64,000 nt of DNA from Melampsora larici-populina 98AG31 (Eukaryota; Basidiomycota; Pucciniomycetes; Pucciniales; Melampsoraceae): assembly GCF_000204055.1 (NCBI RefSeq), contig NW_006768788.1, forward strand, positions 177,518 through 241,517, read 5' to 3'. Positions within the stretch are counted from its first letter, which is position 1, and every line of letters starts with the position of its first letter. The position numbers and the translations under genes are program-made. Positions 24,486 to 35,060 of this stretch are shown piece by piece. Under the pieces are notes generated by a model. It worked only from the letters and a program-made list of their open reading frames with translations. It searched no databases and was not told the DNA's origin.

Positions 24486-24796
24486 TTATAATTTGTCAAA
24501 GATGTTGGAACTAAGTTCAAGGATCAGAGTCTCAGACTCAGCACTACTGCTGGAGTTTGTAAATGTGACCCCCTCAGCACGATTGTCTTCAAAGGCATCA
24601 ATCAATACGCCTAACCTTTTTTTGCGCTGGATGACCTGTGGAAGGAGAGTAAATGGTGACTCTGAGGTTTACTTACTTTGGATTGATTTCGAGTGGATAT
24701 GAAAGACGTTGTATCAGCTTCCAAGATCTCTAGGACATAACTGAGTACAAAAGCTTGAGTTGGCATGCTTTTAACAATAGGTTTTTCTGCGCTCAT
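24486..24796 (-). CDS. Small two-exon protein, 89 aa, unknown function
   Basis: Exon 1 is 24796-24677 (40 codons) and exon 2 is 24635-24486 (49 codons plus TAA). A textbook GTAAGT...CCACAG intron of 41 bp separates them and the phase is exact. The product starts MSAEKPIVKSMPTQAFVLSY, then a helical VLEILEADTT stretch and, after the intron, VIQRKKRLGVLIDAFEDNRA, ending in a Ser/Glu-rich and hydrophobic tail. No signal peptide or known motif. It lies 140 bp upstream of the copy-B FLPKSKSQ gene in the same direction, with its own stop codon. The clean splice sites are the main support. Confidence 0.5.
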
Positions 24797-25370
24797 TGAT
24801 AGTAAGCATTGCGTCAATATCTCGGTGCGTGATGTTTGTTTGTAATCAAAGACTCAGAGTGGATTGTTTTGTGTGGCCTGATATATGGCTGCTCTACACT
24901 TATTGAGGCTGCCTTTGACAGACGAAAACCCTTGTCCGGCAACATAGATGAACAGTGAACTACGCGTGAACAACAGTCGTAAATGACACACTGCTTTTCA
25001 CTACGGAAAGCCTTTTAAGCTTGTAGAAAAAGAGGGCTCATAACTTATTCTGAGGGGGCGGGGGTCTGAAAGATGGGCAGTGCTCATAACTTTCGTGGTT
25101 CTGGTCGCAGCCATGGTATATTTCATTATCATGGAAGTCCGGGCTGCTTGACCGCTACCTAATCTATAGTTGACAAGACTGGTGCCCTCGGACTCCTGAG
25201 GCATTTACGACGGCAGACCTCGGAGGGGTTGAGGCGTTCCAGGTGGGTTTGTTACGCCAGGAGTCAGACAAGCGTCTTGAAAGATGTTGTGTAGTCCGTA
25301 GATTGTATTTATTTATTCAACGAATATTGTAATCCTACATTCAATCTGAGTCGTGCCAGTGATACGAATA
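24797..25370. other. Intergenic; no gene seen
   Basis: Mixed sequence between the 89-aa gene and the Tc1-type element. The last two bases (TA at 25369-25370) are that element's left target duplication. Confidence 0.45.
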
Positions 25371-25493
25371 CAGCTGTTTACAAAATCGGTGTCATGTGTG
25401 CAAATTTTTGATCACTTTTTGGTTGAACGCCACGGCCCTGTACAGCGGATACAGGGCTGTACAGGTGGTGTTTGGGTACCGGCTGTGCACCAC
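25371..25493 (+). repeat. Left terminal inverted repeat of Tc1-type element
   Basis: Near-perfect inverted partner of 28227-28349. It contains an internal near-palindrome around CCCTGTACAGCGG...CAGGGCTGTACAGG. Confidence 0.9.
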
Positions 25494-25942
25494 GTGAACT
25501 GCCCTGCTCCAGTTTTTACCCTGTACTCGCCCTCGCCTCAGATTAGTGGTCCATTTGTTTGGACCACCATTCAATCACCCTCCGGTCCAACACACCACGT
25601 ATGCCATCAGCCCCCAAGAATCCTGATCTCCTCAACTCGATTCCTCCACAGGTTGCTTAGTCTGCCCGCTTGTTTGGCATTCCAATTCACAGAAAGACCC
25701 AAACGACTCATGGCAACGGTATGACTCCATTGGATCTGAACGCCTCGACTCCACCTCAAGCATACCCCTCCGGTCGAACCTCCAGTGGTTAGGTCGCCGT
25801 GGTCCTTGTTTGGTGAACCACAACTTGAACATCACCTCTCAAGCTCCTTAAGATGGCGTCATTCCGATTGATTTCTCCCAGAAAGGGTCATAAACTCTGC
25901 TCGAACCGTTACATATTTCCTAACCACACACCTTTTACCACC

Positions 25943-26270
25943 ATGGGCAACCGAAAACTATCCCAAGTGCCATCGTGCGTAGTTTTGATTGTTTCGCTCA
26001 CTATCACTCTTCTCCCCAATGATTGTACCCCATTGGTCTAATTGTCACCTTCTTTGTTTCTCAGGCCAACCGCGAACAAAACTGATCTCATGTCGCGGGC
26101 GATCCGGACTCGCAGCCACCAGGCTCTCCAGGCCCAACGCATGGCCGCAACTCAGTAAGCACTCATTTGTCTGCATGTGATGGGCGTAGACATGCTCATG
26201 TTGGTGTTATCATTCTAGGACATGTCATGTCACATCCCCTGAAATAAATCGTGCTTTGCTATTCATTTAA
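25943..26270 (+). CDS. Possible three-exon accessory ORF in the Tc1-type element
   Basis: Three pieces, 25943-25974, 26065-26154 and 26219-26270, join in frame through a GTGCGT...TCTCAG and a GTAAGC...TTCTAG intron to give 57 aa. The product starts MGNRKLSQVPSPTANKTDLM and has an Arg/Gln-rich middle. It lies upstream of and opposite to the transposase. The short length makes chance splicing possible. No known domain. Confidence 0.3.
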
Positions 26271-26479
26271 ATGATTGTCTTTGTGCCATTGAGGCCATAG
26301 GCTCATCTCATCGATGAGCCGAGTTCCTCCATACAGTGTGAAAACTCTGCAGGCTGCCTACAGAACTACACCTTCCCCTGTGCGAGTTCACTCTCATATT
26401 CAGTGAAAACTCTTCTTGAGCGAATTTCGATCATGAGCTCATGACCAAAATGACATCTGACTCTTGACTTTTGAAGTGA

Positions 26480-26720
26480 CTCTTGAAGTCATCTCATCCG
26501 AGAGTAAGATCTTACAACTCTTAAAGTCATCTCATCCGAGTAAGCGTTCAGAGATCACTTTTTAAGCTTTTAAAGACTTGCTTTCCACAGGTGAAAAACG
26601 TTTAAACTAACGTCTTCCAACTCTTAAAGTCATCTAATCCGACTCAGCGTTCAGGGATCACTTTTGACACTTTCGAAACTTTTACAGCCTTCCTTTTCAC
26701 AGGTGACAAGCGTTGTCTTG
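26480..26720 (+). repeat. Two direct copies of a roughly 110-bp unit
   Basis: Inside the Tc1-type element. The run with TCTTAAAGTCATCTCATCCG, GTTCAGAGATCACTTTT and TTTCCACAGGTGA (about 26518-26606) recurs with small changes at about 26629-26712 (TCTTAAAGTCATCTAATCCG, GTTCAGGGATCACTTTT, TTTTCACAGGTGA). Confidence 0.75.
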
Positions 26721-26823
26721 ATAGTTCGTTACAAACAATGGAAATGATAATCCCTAACATTTAACTATAGAGAAATCTTTGAGAACTCAAAAAAGATTGC
26801 GCTCAGAACAAATAAGGGAATAA

Positions 26824-27962
26824 CTACAACCAATATCCACAAACAGCGTATAAACGGTGCATAAGAGCCCCGGAGAATATCTCCCAAGTCCTGTCCACAA
26901 TAATATCGATCTTATCACTGTTTGCAGCTTGTTGGATACTTTGAGTACGTCGGAAGTGCGACTTGAGCACACTGAACGCTTTCTCAATCGGGTTGAAATC
27001 GGGAGAATACAGAGGGAGGTATAATATGCGTATACCTCTTTCTGCGGCCAGTTCTGCAATCCTACCTCCATGGTGGATGTGGGCGTTATCCATGACTAAG
27101 ACGGAGTTTGCTTGCGGGTAAGCATTCATTACAGGGAACTGGGTGCCAAGGTATGTCAGTTTGCCTATCGTGTGGAGAGGTGGAAAACACATCGGGACTT
27201 ACCAGTCGGTGTTTGAGAAAACCTTCGAAATCGGCACGAAGGTAGCTGCCTTCCTGGCAGTCCAGCGCCAATACGCCGCCTTGGAAGATGGCCGGAAGCA
27301 GGGAGAACCGTTTGCCCGCTCGACTCCAAGGGACCCGTTTGGTACGATGGCCTATGATGGCACGACCGAACTGGCGTTTCAGGAAGCGCTCCTGAATTGC
27401 GCACTCATCTACATCATGATCACAAAGACTATAATTAGAAATATACAGTCCAGCAATAGGTGAAGAAGTATACAATCTCACCTAAGAAAACCAGCATGTT
27501 TGGGTTTAAAGCACCTACCGCATGTAAATACTGGGCTCGTTTCAAAGGGCTTTGTGAGGGATGTACGGTCCGAGACTTCTTGAGGGAGATGTTGAGGCGA
27601 TTTCTGAGGTCTTGGGCCACCGTAGGCAGGGAGATCCATGTTCCACTCCGGCGGTACACAGCATGGCGATATTCGTCAAGGTAAAGACCAGGATTGCCGT
27701 CTAGGATCTCCAGCATAAAATCTCGGTCCTCGTCCGACAAGATCAACCGCCTCCCAAGTGTGGCGTAGTCCTCAGGGTTACGAACTACGGCGGCCGTCCT
27801 TCGATACAACGCGTGCCATTGTGAGATGGTGCGTGAGCTCACCGGAGATTTCAGTATGGCTTGAACTTGAGCGATTGTTTTGCCTTCCTTAAGGTATTGG
27901 ATGGCCAACACCTTAAGGCTGGCTTCGTACTGACTCGGACAAATCCTTGGCACTCGAGCCAT
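26824..27962 (-). CDS. Tc1/mariner-type DDE transposase
   Basis: Three minus-strand exons. Exon 1, from the ATG at 27962 to about 27482, begins MARVPRICPSQYEASLKVLA and encodes an N-terminal helix-turn-helix region (GKTIAQVQAILKSPVSSRTI). The second exon (about 27429-27206) carries the first acidic residues (DHDVDE) and the conserved RFSLLPAIFQGGVLALDCQEGSY. The third (about 27167-26824) has VLVMDNAHIHHGG (second Asp) and LPLYSPDFNPIEKAFSVLK (third acidic residue), ending in CGYWL. The introns have GTGAGA and GTAAGT donors. All three DDE positions are present and no internal stop was seen, so this copy may be functional. It would cut at TA sites and bind the long terminal repeats. Confidence 0.85.
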
Positions 27963-28226
27963 TCTTTGAGGTCATCAAACAAAGCGTCAGCAGGAGGGAT
28001 CGGACTTATGGAAGGGTGAGCTGGTCTGACCTTGAAAGTGACTGCACCGATCACGCTGAAGACGGTGGGGATGCGAGGTAGGAAGTGGCGATTTGGAATG
28101 GGGGAACGGAAGTCCGGATGATATCTGGCCTGTCGAGGTTGGATGTGTAGGAGGAGCGACAGGGTGACGTGGCGGGATCTCCAACAGGGACCTCAGGAAA
28201 GATGTCCGGGTTTTATGTAACCACAA

Positions 28227-28349
28227 GTGGTGCACAGCCGGTACCCAAACACCACCTGTACAGCCCTGTATCCGCTGTACAGGGCCGTGGCGTTCAACCA
28301 AAAAGTGATCAAAAATTTGCACACATGACACCGATTTTGTAAACAGCTG
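28227..28349 (-). repeat. Right terminal inverted repeat of Tc1-type element
   Basis: Inverted partner of 25371-25493, followed by the TA duplication at 28350-28351. Confidence 0.9.
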
Positions 28350-28351
28350 TA

Positions 28352-29177
28352 AAGAAATTGCTAGCCATGGAAATCCCAAGATACGTGATGCCGTGCACCG
28401 CAGTCCGAGCTCATCGATATGACGATTTGGCATGGAAGAAGAGAGAGGCGAAAGATTGTGGATGCCGAACTTCTCAAAACATGCTAGCTATAGTTACGTG
28501 CCTCGTTTTGGAAGCTTGAAAGGTCACCTTCTGATGTTTATTGGTATCATCACCTAGTCGACGGGCAAGAATTCCGATGGTCACTTCACCAATTGTTCTA
28601 CAACTTTGAATTATAATTTTACAGATTGCGCCGGCAGGCACTGGCTGCACTGGCTAGGCTAGAAGTTTGCTCGTTGCTTGCTGGTTGCTCAACCTCCGTG
28701 CAACACCATATCCAACAGGACATAGAGCATGTTCCGCTAGCGTTTGGGTCAACACTCCTCGCTGCTTACCACGTGGCCATAATTCATTCAAAGACTCCTC
28801 TTCATCCGTCGCTGTCTGTCCCCAAGTCAAGTCATTTTTCCTGAAAGCAATCGATTTTCCGCCATCCTTCATCTTTACGCGCAGTAAACCGTGGTCTAAT
28901 TGAAGCGCATTGCCCGTAATAATATTATCTATCTCGTCTTTCTCATTTCTATTCTCGGAATTGTATCTAGTTTCTTGGTCTATATATCATCCAACCGCCC
29001 GTCTTTCCTTTCTAATTTTCGTTTCAAGTGTTCATATCTTTCATCAACTGGTAAGCAGCTGATTGGGTATTTCTAGCCTATCGATCGAAGTTTTGAAAGC
29101 TCATGCTATATATCCATCGTCCTAGATCCAAGTACAATTTCCAAAATAAAGTAATCTTCAACGCTTGGACAGTTAGG
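28352..29177. other. Upstream region of the cupredoxin-like gene; no gene seen
   Basis: No supported coding region. A pyrimidine-rich stretch at 28936-29040 just before the start at 29178 is likely promoter and 5' leader. Confidence 0.45.
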
Positions 29178-31320
29178 ATGTATCTGACCAAGTCGATCAC
29201 ATTCTCCGTCGCGCTGGGACTCTCGCATGCGATGTCAAGCTTACAAGCTCAAAATTCGAGTTCCGAGACGCCCTCAAATTCTACTGGAAACAATCACATT
29301 GTTAACGTCGCAAAAGATGGCCTGACTTTTGAACCGCCGAATGTGAAGGCTCAGAAAGGTGACACAATCACATTCGTTTTCTTCCAAGGGTGAGCAAATT
29401 CCTCCTCGTCCGCTTTACATGCTCGTCCAGGTGATGGTTTGCTAATTGCTAGTTTATCTCTCCGTACCCCAGGGGACACTCCGTCACTCAAACCCATTTC
29501 GATAACCCTTGCTCTGGGACAAAATCGGCATCAACTCCGTTGTGTCAACTTCCGCCCCCGTTGCTCAGTACAAGCGTGCCAACAGAAACCTCTGCCCAAT
29601 CATCCTATCCGACTATCGCAACTCCAACTGACGTATCTGCCACTAATGTCACGGGTGGTACTCAACCTGCATTACCAAGTGTGGATACACCACCGCCTGT
29701 ATCATCGGTATCCGATTACCCAACCTCCTCCTCGAACACATCAGCTCCCCCCTCAATTGATATACCTTCCTCCCCAGATGTCCCTACTGAAACCTCGCCG
29801 ACATCTTTCCCATCCGAAGGTCTGGGCACACCACCAATAATACCAGCCAATGCAACTCCCGCTGTGAATTGTACTTCAGGAGGTACTCCGAATATCACCT
29901 CGAGCGAACAACCACCACCAACTGACCCAGTTGTAGCTCCTCCAGCCGCAAATGAAGGGATTGTCTCTAGCGTGAGCTCTGGAATGGGTACCGGAATGGA
30001 TACACAACCTCCCCAAGTTTGCGATGCGAAGTGTATTGAAGTGACCGGTGCATGTCAGATGTCTGCTGATTGCACACTTCAGCAACAATCGCCCGTTACC
30101 ACTAAGTGTAAGATCGAAGATGGGGTCTGTAAGATTTGCGGTCAAAACACGAACGCAAACTCAAGTCAGAACCCCGATTCAAATGCCAACGCTGATACGA
30201 CTTCCTCTGACGAGACCGCCTTGACACCACCTGCCGAAGTGAACAGTGGCAATGCACCTCCTCAAGACGGTTCGGTAAACCACTGGCGTCAAAAACGCAG
30301 CTCAGAGCTACACCCGATCTCCCGCCGTCAAGCTCAGATCGACGGAGCCAGCATGTTTCCTCAAGAAACGCCTAACGATCCCAACAACAATGCAATCGCA
30401 GCTCCCGTGAATCCAACATTATCTGATCAAACAGCTGCCAATCCTACTGACCCTTCGACACCATCGACCACCAATTATACCGACCCTTCGACACTATCGC
30501 AAGATGGCCCAGGTCTGGACTCGGGCTTAGGTAAGTTCATTCCGAACGCAACAGCTTTGCTACGTGGTTGCTCAATGAATTTTTTCATGATCAGTCAAAG
30601 TCGATGACGCCTCAAAATCCACCGGAATTCAATGGAAAATCACAATCACAGATGACAGCAAACCTCTTTGGTTTATGTCGGCCGGTCAGAACGACTGCAC
30701 AAGTGGAATGGTTTTCGCTGTCAACGCGCCAGAATCAGGTCATACAGCTTCGGAGTTTGCTTCTATCGCAAAGACCAGTACTTGTGCTAGTCCCGTGAGT
30801 AGAATTCATAATGAAATAACTTGGAGGTGGAGCTAACAGATCGATTTGTTTTCAGTATCCTTCTTGTACCAAACTCTCAGGAGACGGAGCAACAGCATCA
30901 AGTCCACCTCCTAAATGTGCTGCTTCAGCACCACCACCTGATCAAAACGGCACCATCACATCTGGGAGCCCTCCAACTGACCCGACCGTACCACTTACTC
31001 CTTCGAGCAATGATACCGCGCCTCCTTCGAGCAATGATACCGCGCCTCCTTCGAGCAATGATACCGCGCCTCCTTCCAACAATGATACCGCGCCTCCTAC
31101 GGTTGTTTCCGCTACTGGGACCAACCCACCACCAGCCACTCCTCCAGCTCAAACTTATCCGCCTGTTGCCAATGCATCAAGCGGAGGTGACAGTACCGGT
31201 GAACAATCCAGCAACGGGACTTCAAGCTCAACCAGTGACGGTTTTTATTCATTCCACAATTCATATTCATTCTATGCCACCTTGTCTCTAGTTTTGGTCT
31301 CCTTGTTAACATTGATTTGA
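29178..31320 (+). CDS. Cupredoxin-like secreted, probably GPI-anchored protein with degenerate copper site
   Basis: Four exons (29178-29389, 29473-30530, 30595-30794, 30856-31320) join exactly to 645 codons, 644 aa. A signal peptide (MYLTKSITFSVALGLSHA...) precedes the first half of a cupredoxin fold (HIVNVAKDGLTFEPPNVKAQ, then KGDTITFVFFQ and GGHSVTQTHFDNPC, with the usual ligand His at 73). About 320 residues of Ser/Thr/Pro-rich sequence follow, including an eight-cysteine patch (about 254-293) and two dibasic sites (KR345-346 and RR a little later) that look like Kex2 sites. The second half of the fold (WKITITDDSKPLWFMSAGQN) comes after. Against the family pattern WFYC...HC..GM, the ligand Cys is Ser452 and the ligand His is Asp457; only Met462 remains. 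The tail has SSNDTAPP repeats and a hydrophobic C-terminus typical of GPI proteins. Confidence 0.82.
31000..31096 (+). repeat. 24-bp tandem repeat, four copies (SSNDTAPP)
   Basis: Four near-identical 24-bp units containing GCAATGATACCGCGCCTCC in the last exon of the cupredoxin-like gene. The fourth differs in one codon. Confidence 0.9.
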
Positions 31321-32597
31321 GAATTGTAAGAGCATTTTGAGGGTGTATTTGGGATGGAAATGGATCCCTGATTGAAATTTATTTTGTGATATACTTTTCT
31401 ATAAATGGGCTTGTTTAATCCAAACGATAGGTTTCTCGTATCAGTTTCTTCAAGTTGACAATCTTCTTGAATATCATGCTTTCATCTATGTTGAACCTTT
31501 ATTGTGACTTTCTTTCAATACATTTTTTTCTAGTAATCAAGTTTTTTTTTGTGTTCGAAGCGAAAAAGGACCGAGAAAAATCAGAAAAATCTCGAACATA
31601 AAAGGATACCAGTCTGTACAAAGATTCGATTTGGAAATGATGCAAAGGGTTCTAAACCGAGTTGGCCTTGCTGGTAATCCTACTTCTGAGTGAAGAAATT
31701 GAGAACTTCTCAAATGATATATTGGGCTAAAGATGACCGTAGTCTTCCAAGTGATAGCGAAAGTCACAGTCTGAAGACGCTTGAAGTTGAAGATACATCT
31801 AAATCCTGAATTCCGGATGAGGTCAGATAATTGACTCATAATCTCGCATTTTGGAAATGTATAGTGGTGCTTCGGATACAAGCAAGGCTTGGAGTCTGTG
31901 ATGTTTGATGAACGCAAGATTCAATGGTGCCAATATGGAGACACGGCGTTCAAATTGATGTGTTGTGAATTGCCTTGTGTCGAAATACCACATTTCGTGT
32001 TTCCTAACCTCGGGGTAGACACACTCACTGACATCTCGTCTGAAGCTTGTTTCCAATACAAGCTCGCAAGCCCAGTAGAAGTGTATACTTAGCAAATGAC
32101 TTGGTCTTCTTCTTTTACATCAGCTGTCCTAACATAACTTTCGTAGCGTGGCAGCTATGAGTATGTTACTATTTCGTTTCTTCCAGGGGTTGTCAAATGC
32201 CATGCCGGGCGCAACCTGGTAGACCTACGTAGAAAGGGTTTTACAAGGTGCTGCATCATTTGCTTCGAAAGCTATGTCGTTCCAAGGGATTTGAATTCAG
32301 GAACAGCGCAATTGGGCGACTAGGCAATCAAATTGGATCTGAATCAGCGCTGAAAGATGTATTCTCGTGAGTCATCAAGCTATCTGATGATTCATACAAA
32401 TAGGCAGTTCTTTTGTTTCATTTTGCAGACCCATCAGCTCATACCACTCATCTTCCAACCCCTTTTCTCCAGCTATCCTTCACAGTAATTAATTGTAAAT
32501 ACTATTGGCATCTTCATTACCTTATCAACTTCAAAAAAGGCCGCCAAACGAGATTAAATCGACCCAACAACAAAGAAACACCTCACTGTCAAAAATC
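31321..32597. other. Intergenic; possibly a decayed coding fragment
   Basis: Two minus-strand frames (about 32095-31823 and 31917-31537) look protein-like but are offset and broken, so they may be the remains of one gene. No domain could be named. The last 150 bp before 32598 are pyrimidine-rich and probably promoter. Confidence 0.3.
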
Positions 32598-33453
32598 ATG
32601 CGCTCCTTCACAATGAAAACTTTGATTGTCAACATCGTCCTCGCAATAGCGATTTGTGCGGTCAAAGGCGCTACGACTCCGCCATCAGCAGGAATCGATC
32701 CAACACTTACACAGAAATGTGTCAAGACATTCCACGGTACTTGGTTAGACGCACAAAAAATCAAACAAACCGGTTATGGTAAGTTCTTTCACCTCAGTTG
32801 ATTTCTATTAATGAAGATCTAGATGTTCTAATCATTATAATTTTCTATCTTTAGCTTGTAGTACAACAGGAAACACTGCGCCAAACGACGTCTACCTTTG
32901 CAAAAAAATCGTGACAGAGGCCGGTAAGTAACGCTTTGTCCTCTTCAAGATTTTCTGTCAGAATGAAAACTGATTATCAATCTACAATCCATTGAAAAAA
33001 CAGAGGCTTCAGGATGCGGGAATACCAAAAAAACTTCCAAGTGTCAGGGAGGTTACACATCTCCACTCACGGATAACAAAAAGGACGACGGCAAGAAAAA
33101 TGACGATAGTAAAAACAAAGATGCCAAAGCCAAAGATGACAAAACCAAAGACGACAAATCAAAAGCAGCGGCTAGTTCAGGTGAGTTCCAAAACTTCCTT
33201 TTATTGTCACCAAACGGTGCACATATTGATGGTCTCATATAATTTTAGCCTTTTGTCGTGATACACCTGGAAGTCCTACTATGAAGTGCGACACAATAAT
33301 TCGACCGACTGGTCAGTTTTTCATCTACTTCCTTTTTGGTGTTCCGATTCTGACGTGTTCACTTTATTTTTCACAGTCCTTGGAGAGTGTGTCAAATCTG
33401 GTCCGAACACTCACGACGAACACAAAAATGATTGGCTCTCACACAAAGCTTGA
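32598..33453 (+). CDS. Small secreted eight-cysteine protein with Lys/Asp-rich spacer (effector candidate)
   Basis: Five exons (32598-32778, 32855-32923, 33004-33180, 33249-33311, 33377-33453) give 567 nt, 188 aa. The N-terminus MRSFTMKTLIVNIVLAIAIC-AVKG is a good signal peptide. The mature part has eight cysteines, five before and three after a low-complexity Lys/Asp stretch of about 35 residues (KKDDGKKNDDSKNKDAKAKD...). All four introns fall after the first base of a codon, so every internal exon can be lost or doubled without a frame change. No known domain. Size, secretion signal and even cysteine number fit fungal secreted effectors or surface proteins, but function is not shown by sequence. 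Confidence 0.75.
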
Positions 33454-33875
33454 TACGTATCAAAGTATCATCATTTATCTCTATACCCTCTTGATGTAAT
33501 TCTTATATGTAAAACTTTCTTGTATAAAGTATGTTATAAAATTTTGTACCACTTTCTTTACAGAAAAAAAAACAAAAATTCGTTGTAAATATTCTCTTTC
33601 GTCCTCTTTCTTTCAGACATGAAGTAATAAAACCAAAAAGAAAACAAAGGCCAGGTCTAAATCTTGTGACACAAATGGGGTGTAAATTGCTTCAAGGGCA
33701 ACCCCACAAAGAAAAATATGTGTAGCTTTCTTCATACCGAGATAACAAAACTGTTTTGATTTTTTTGTTTCTCTTGCTTTCTCCAGCAACTATATTGAGC
33801 TGTCATTCAGATGACTTGCAGTTTTATAGACAAACATATTGTGAAAAAATGTAAAGACTTTGAAAATACTTTCTA
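33454..33875. other. 3' flank; no gene seen
   Basis: AT-rich downstream sequence with T- and A-runs, and no coding or repeat signal recognised. Confidence 0.45.
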
Positions 33876-34175
33876 ATGAAACATGTAGTGAACATCAGTA
33901 TTCAGTTAGGCGTAAAAACAAATGAAACCAAGTATCATGAATTTGATGAAGAACGAAAGTTAGTAAGCTTCATTTGGAATGGAACATCACATACAGTACG
34001 GCTGCCAAGTGAGAAGTTGAACCAACAAAGAGAAGATACATCAAGAATGCTGAGGACAGAAGAAAATGTGACTTGAAAAGCATTCAAACAATTAGTTGGA
34101 CAACTATGTCACCTGATACTGATACTTCCACACATGAAACCGTACATGAGGTTGATGCATCATTACAGTAGGTAA
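33876..34175 (+). pseudogene. Reverse-transcriptase relic (retrotransposon)
   Basis: One reading frame across an in-frame TGA at 34074-34076. The stretch FIWNGTSHTVRLPSEKLNQQ followed, past the stop, by KAFKQLVGQLCHLILILPHM and KPYMRLMHH matches the connection region after a reverse-transcriptase palm (pattern F-x-WD...V-x-LP-x-EK...L..L.G.L.H....LP), as in DIRS-like or related elements. Only about 100 codons are left and no flanking repeats were found. Confidence 0.5.
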
Positions 34176-35060
34176 AGTCTACTGTGTACTACCTTCCCAC
34201 CAGCCAAACAAAATTTTGATTTCAAGCTCAAAAACAGAGAACACAATGCCATTATCTTGAGCTAATACCTAGACAGGTAGAATCAGAAGGTCAAGCTTCA
34301 TCAATCCATATCTTCTTGGGATGATCTGAGGCACTGATCTTTATTTTTCCTGTAAATGGTCAACATTTGGGCCCAAGGATAGGCTAGGTACCTAAGCTAC
34401 TTAACCTAGGCACTTAAGATTCTTAGGCCAGGTACTTAAGCACTTAAGTACCTGGGAGGGGCTGATACATACACGCAATGCCTGACCCAACTAAGTTTGC
34501 CTGGTGCAGTTGTAAGGGCACCAGTTCTTGATGGATCTGTGGGTGACCTGTGTTTGATCCTGCTCAAAGATAGATTTTGCTGGCACATCATTTTGGATCA
34601 AAGCGTTCTCAATTTATGCTCAATCACAATCTCGATTGATGTTATCATAACCTTAATTGATGTTATTTCTTGCTTGATCTTGATGTCTTAACCTCAAATG
34701 AGGTGCAGCAAGCCTCTTCTTGACTTTTAAAATGAAGAAGAGGCAAGAAATCATAGAAAGGGGCCCACAAAACATTCACTTTCATGGTAAGGACTGTTAT
34801 GAAATAGAAGAGCAACAAGTGAAAAGAACCTGAGTCAAGAGACTTGAGAGCAAGAAGAGTAACAACTGAAAAGGGATCGAAACAAGAGTGTTGAGAATTG
34901 TTGAGAAAAAGGATTGTGACAATTCAGAAAGACCAAGTAAAGACTGTTAAGAAAGAAGGAATTGACAAGTAAAAAAAGATCAACAACCAATAGTCAAGAC
35001 AAAAAGGAGTGATAACCAAAAAGATCTGAGCAAAGACAGTTGAGCAGAAGGAGTAGATGT
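34176..35060. other. Repeat-derived DNA with palindromes and a purine-rich tract
   Basis: 34379-34454 is packed with GGTACCT/CTTAAG motifs, ending in a perfect hairpin (CAGGTACTTAAG, 2-base loop, CTTAAGTACCTG, 34429-34454). 34740-35060 is strongly purine-rich on the plus strand, with loose repeats of AAGAGACTTGAGAGCAAG-like words. No gene seen. Confidence 0.5.

Larger units (their letters stand above)
25371..28349 (-). mobile_element. Tc1/mariner-type element with about 123-bp inverted repeats
   Basis: The element is 2979 bp and starts CAGCTGTTTACAAAATCGG at 25371. The same sequence is inverted at 28349, and the match continues for about 123 bp (25371-25493 against 28227-28349) with almost no differences. 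TA dinucleotides flank it at 25369-25370 and 28350-28351. It encodes a DDE transposase on the minus strand. The near-identical long repeats suggest recent mobility. Confidence 0.9.

Noticed and set aside
31537..32095. Protein-like minus-strand frames downstream of the cupredoxin-like gene
   Set aside because: The two frames are offset and broken and match no domain I can name; kept only as a note in the intergenic entry.
32200..32340. tRNA-like stretch on the minus strand (TTCAAATCCC near a possible stem)
   Set aside because: The acceptor and anticodon stems do not pair, and no standard cloverleaf could be drawn.
34740..35060. Purine-rich stretch as a possible coding low-complexity region or satellite
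   Set aside because: No open frame of useful length and no fixed repeat period.
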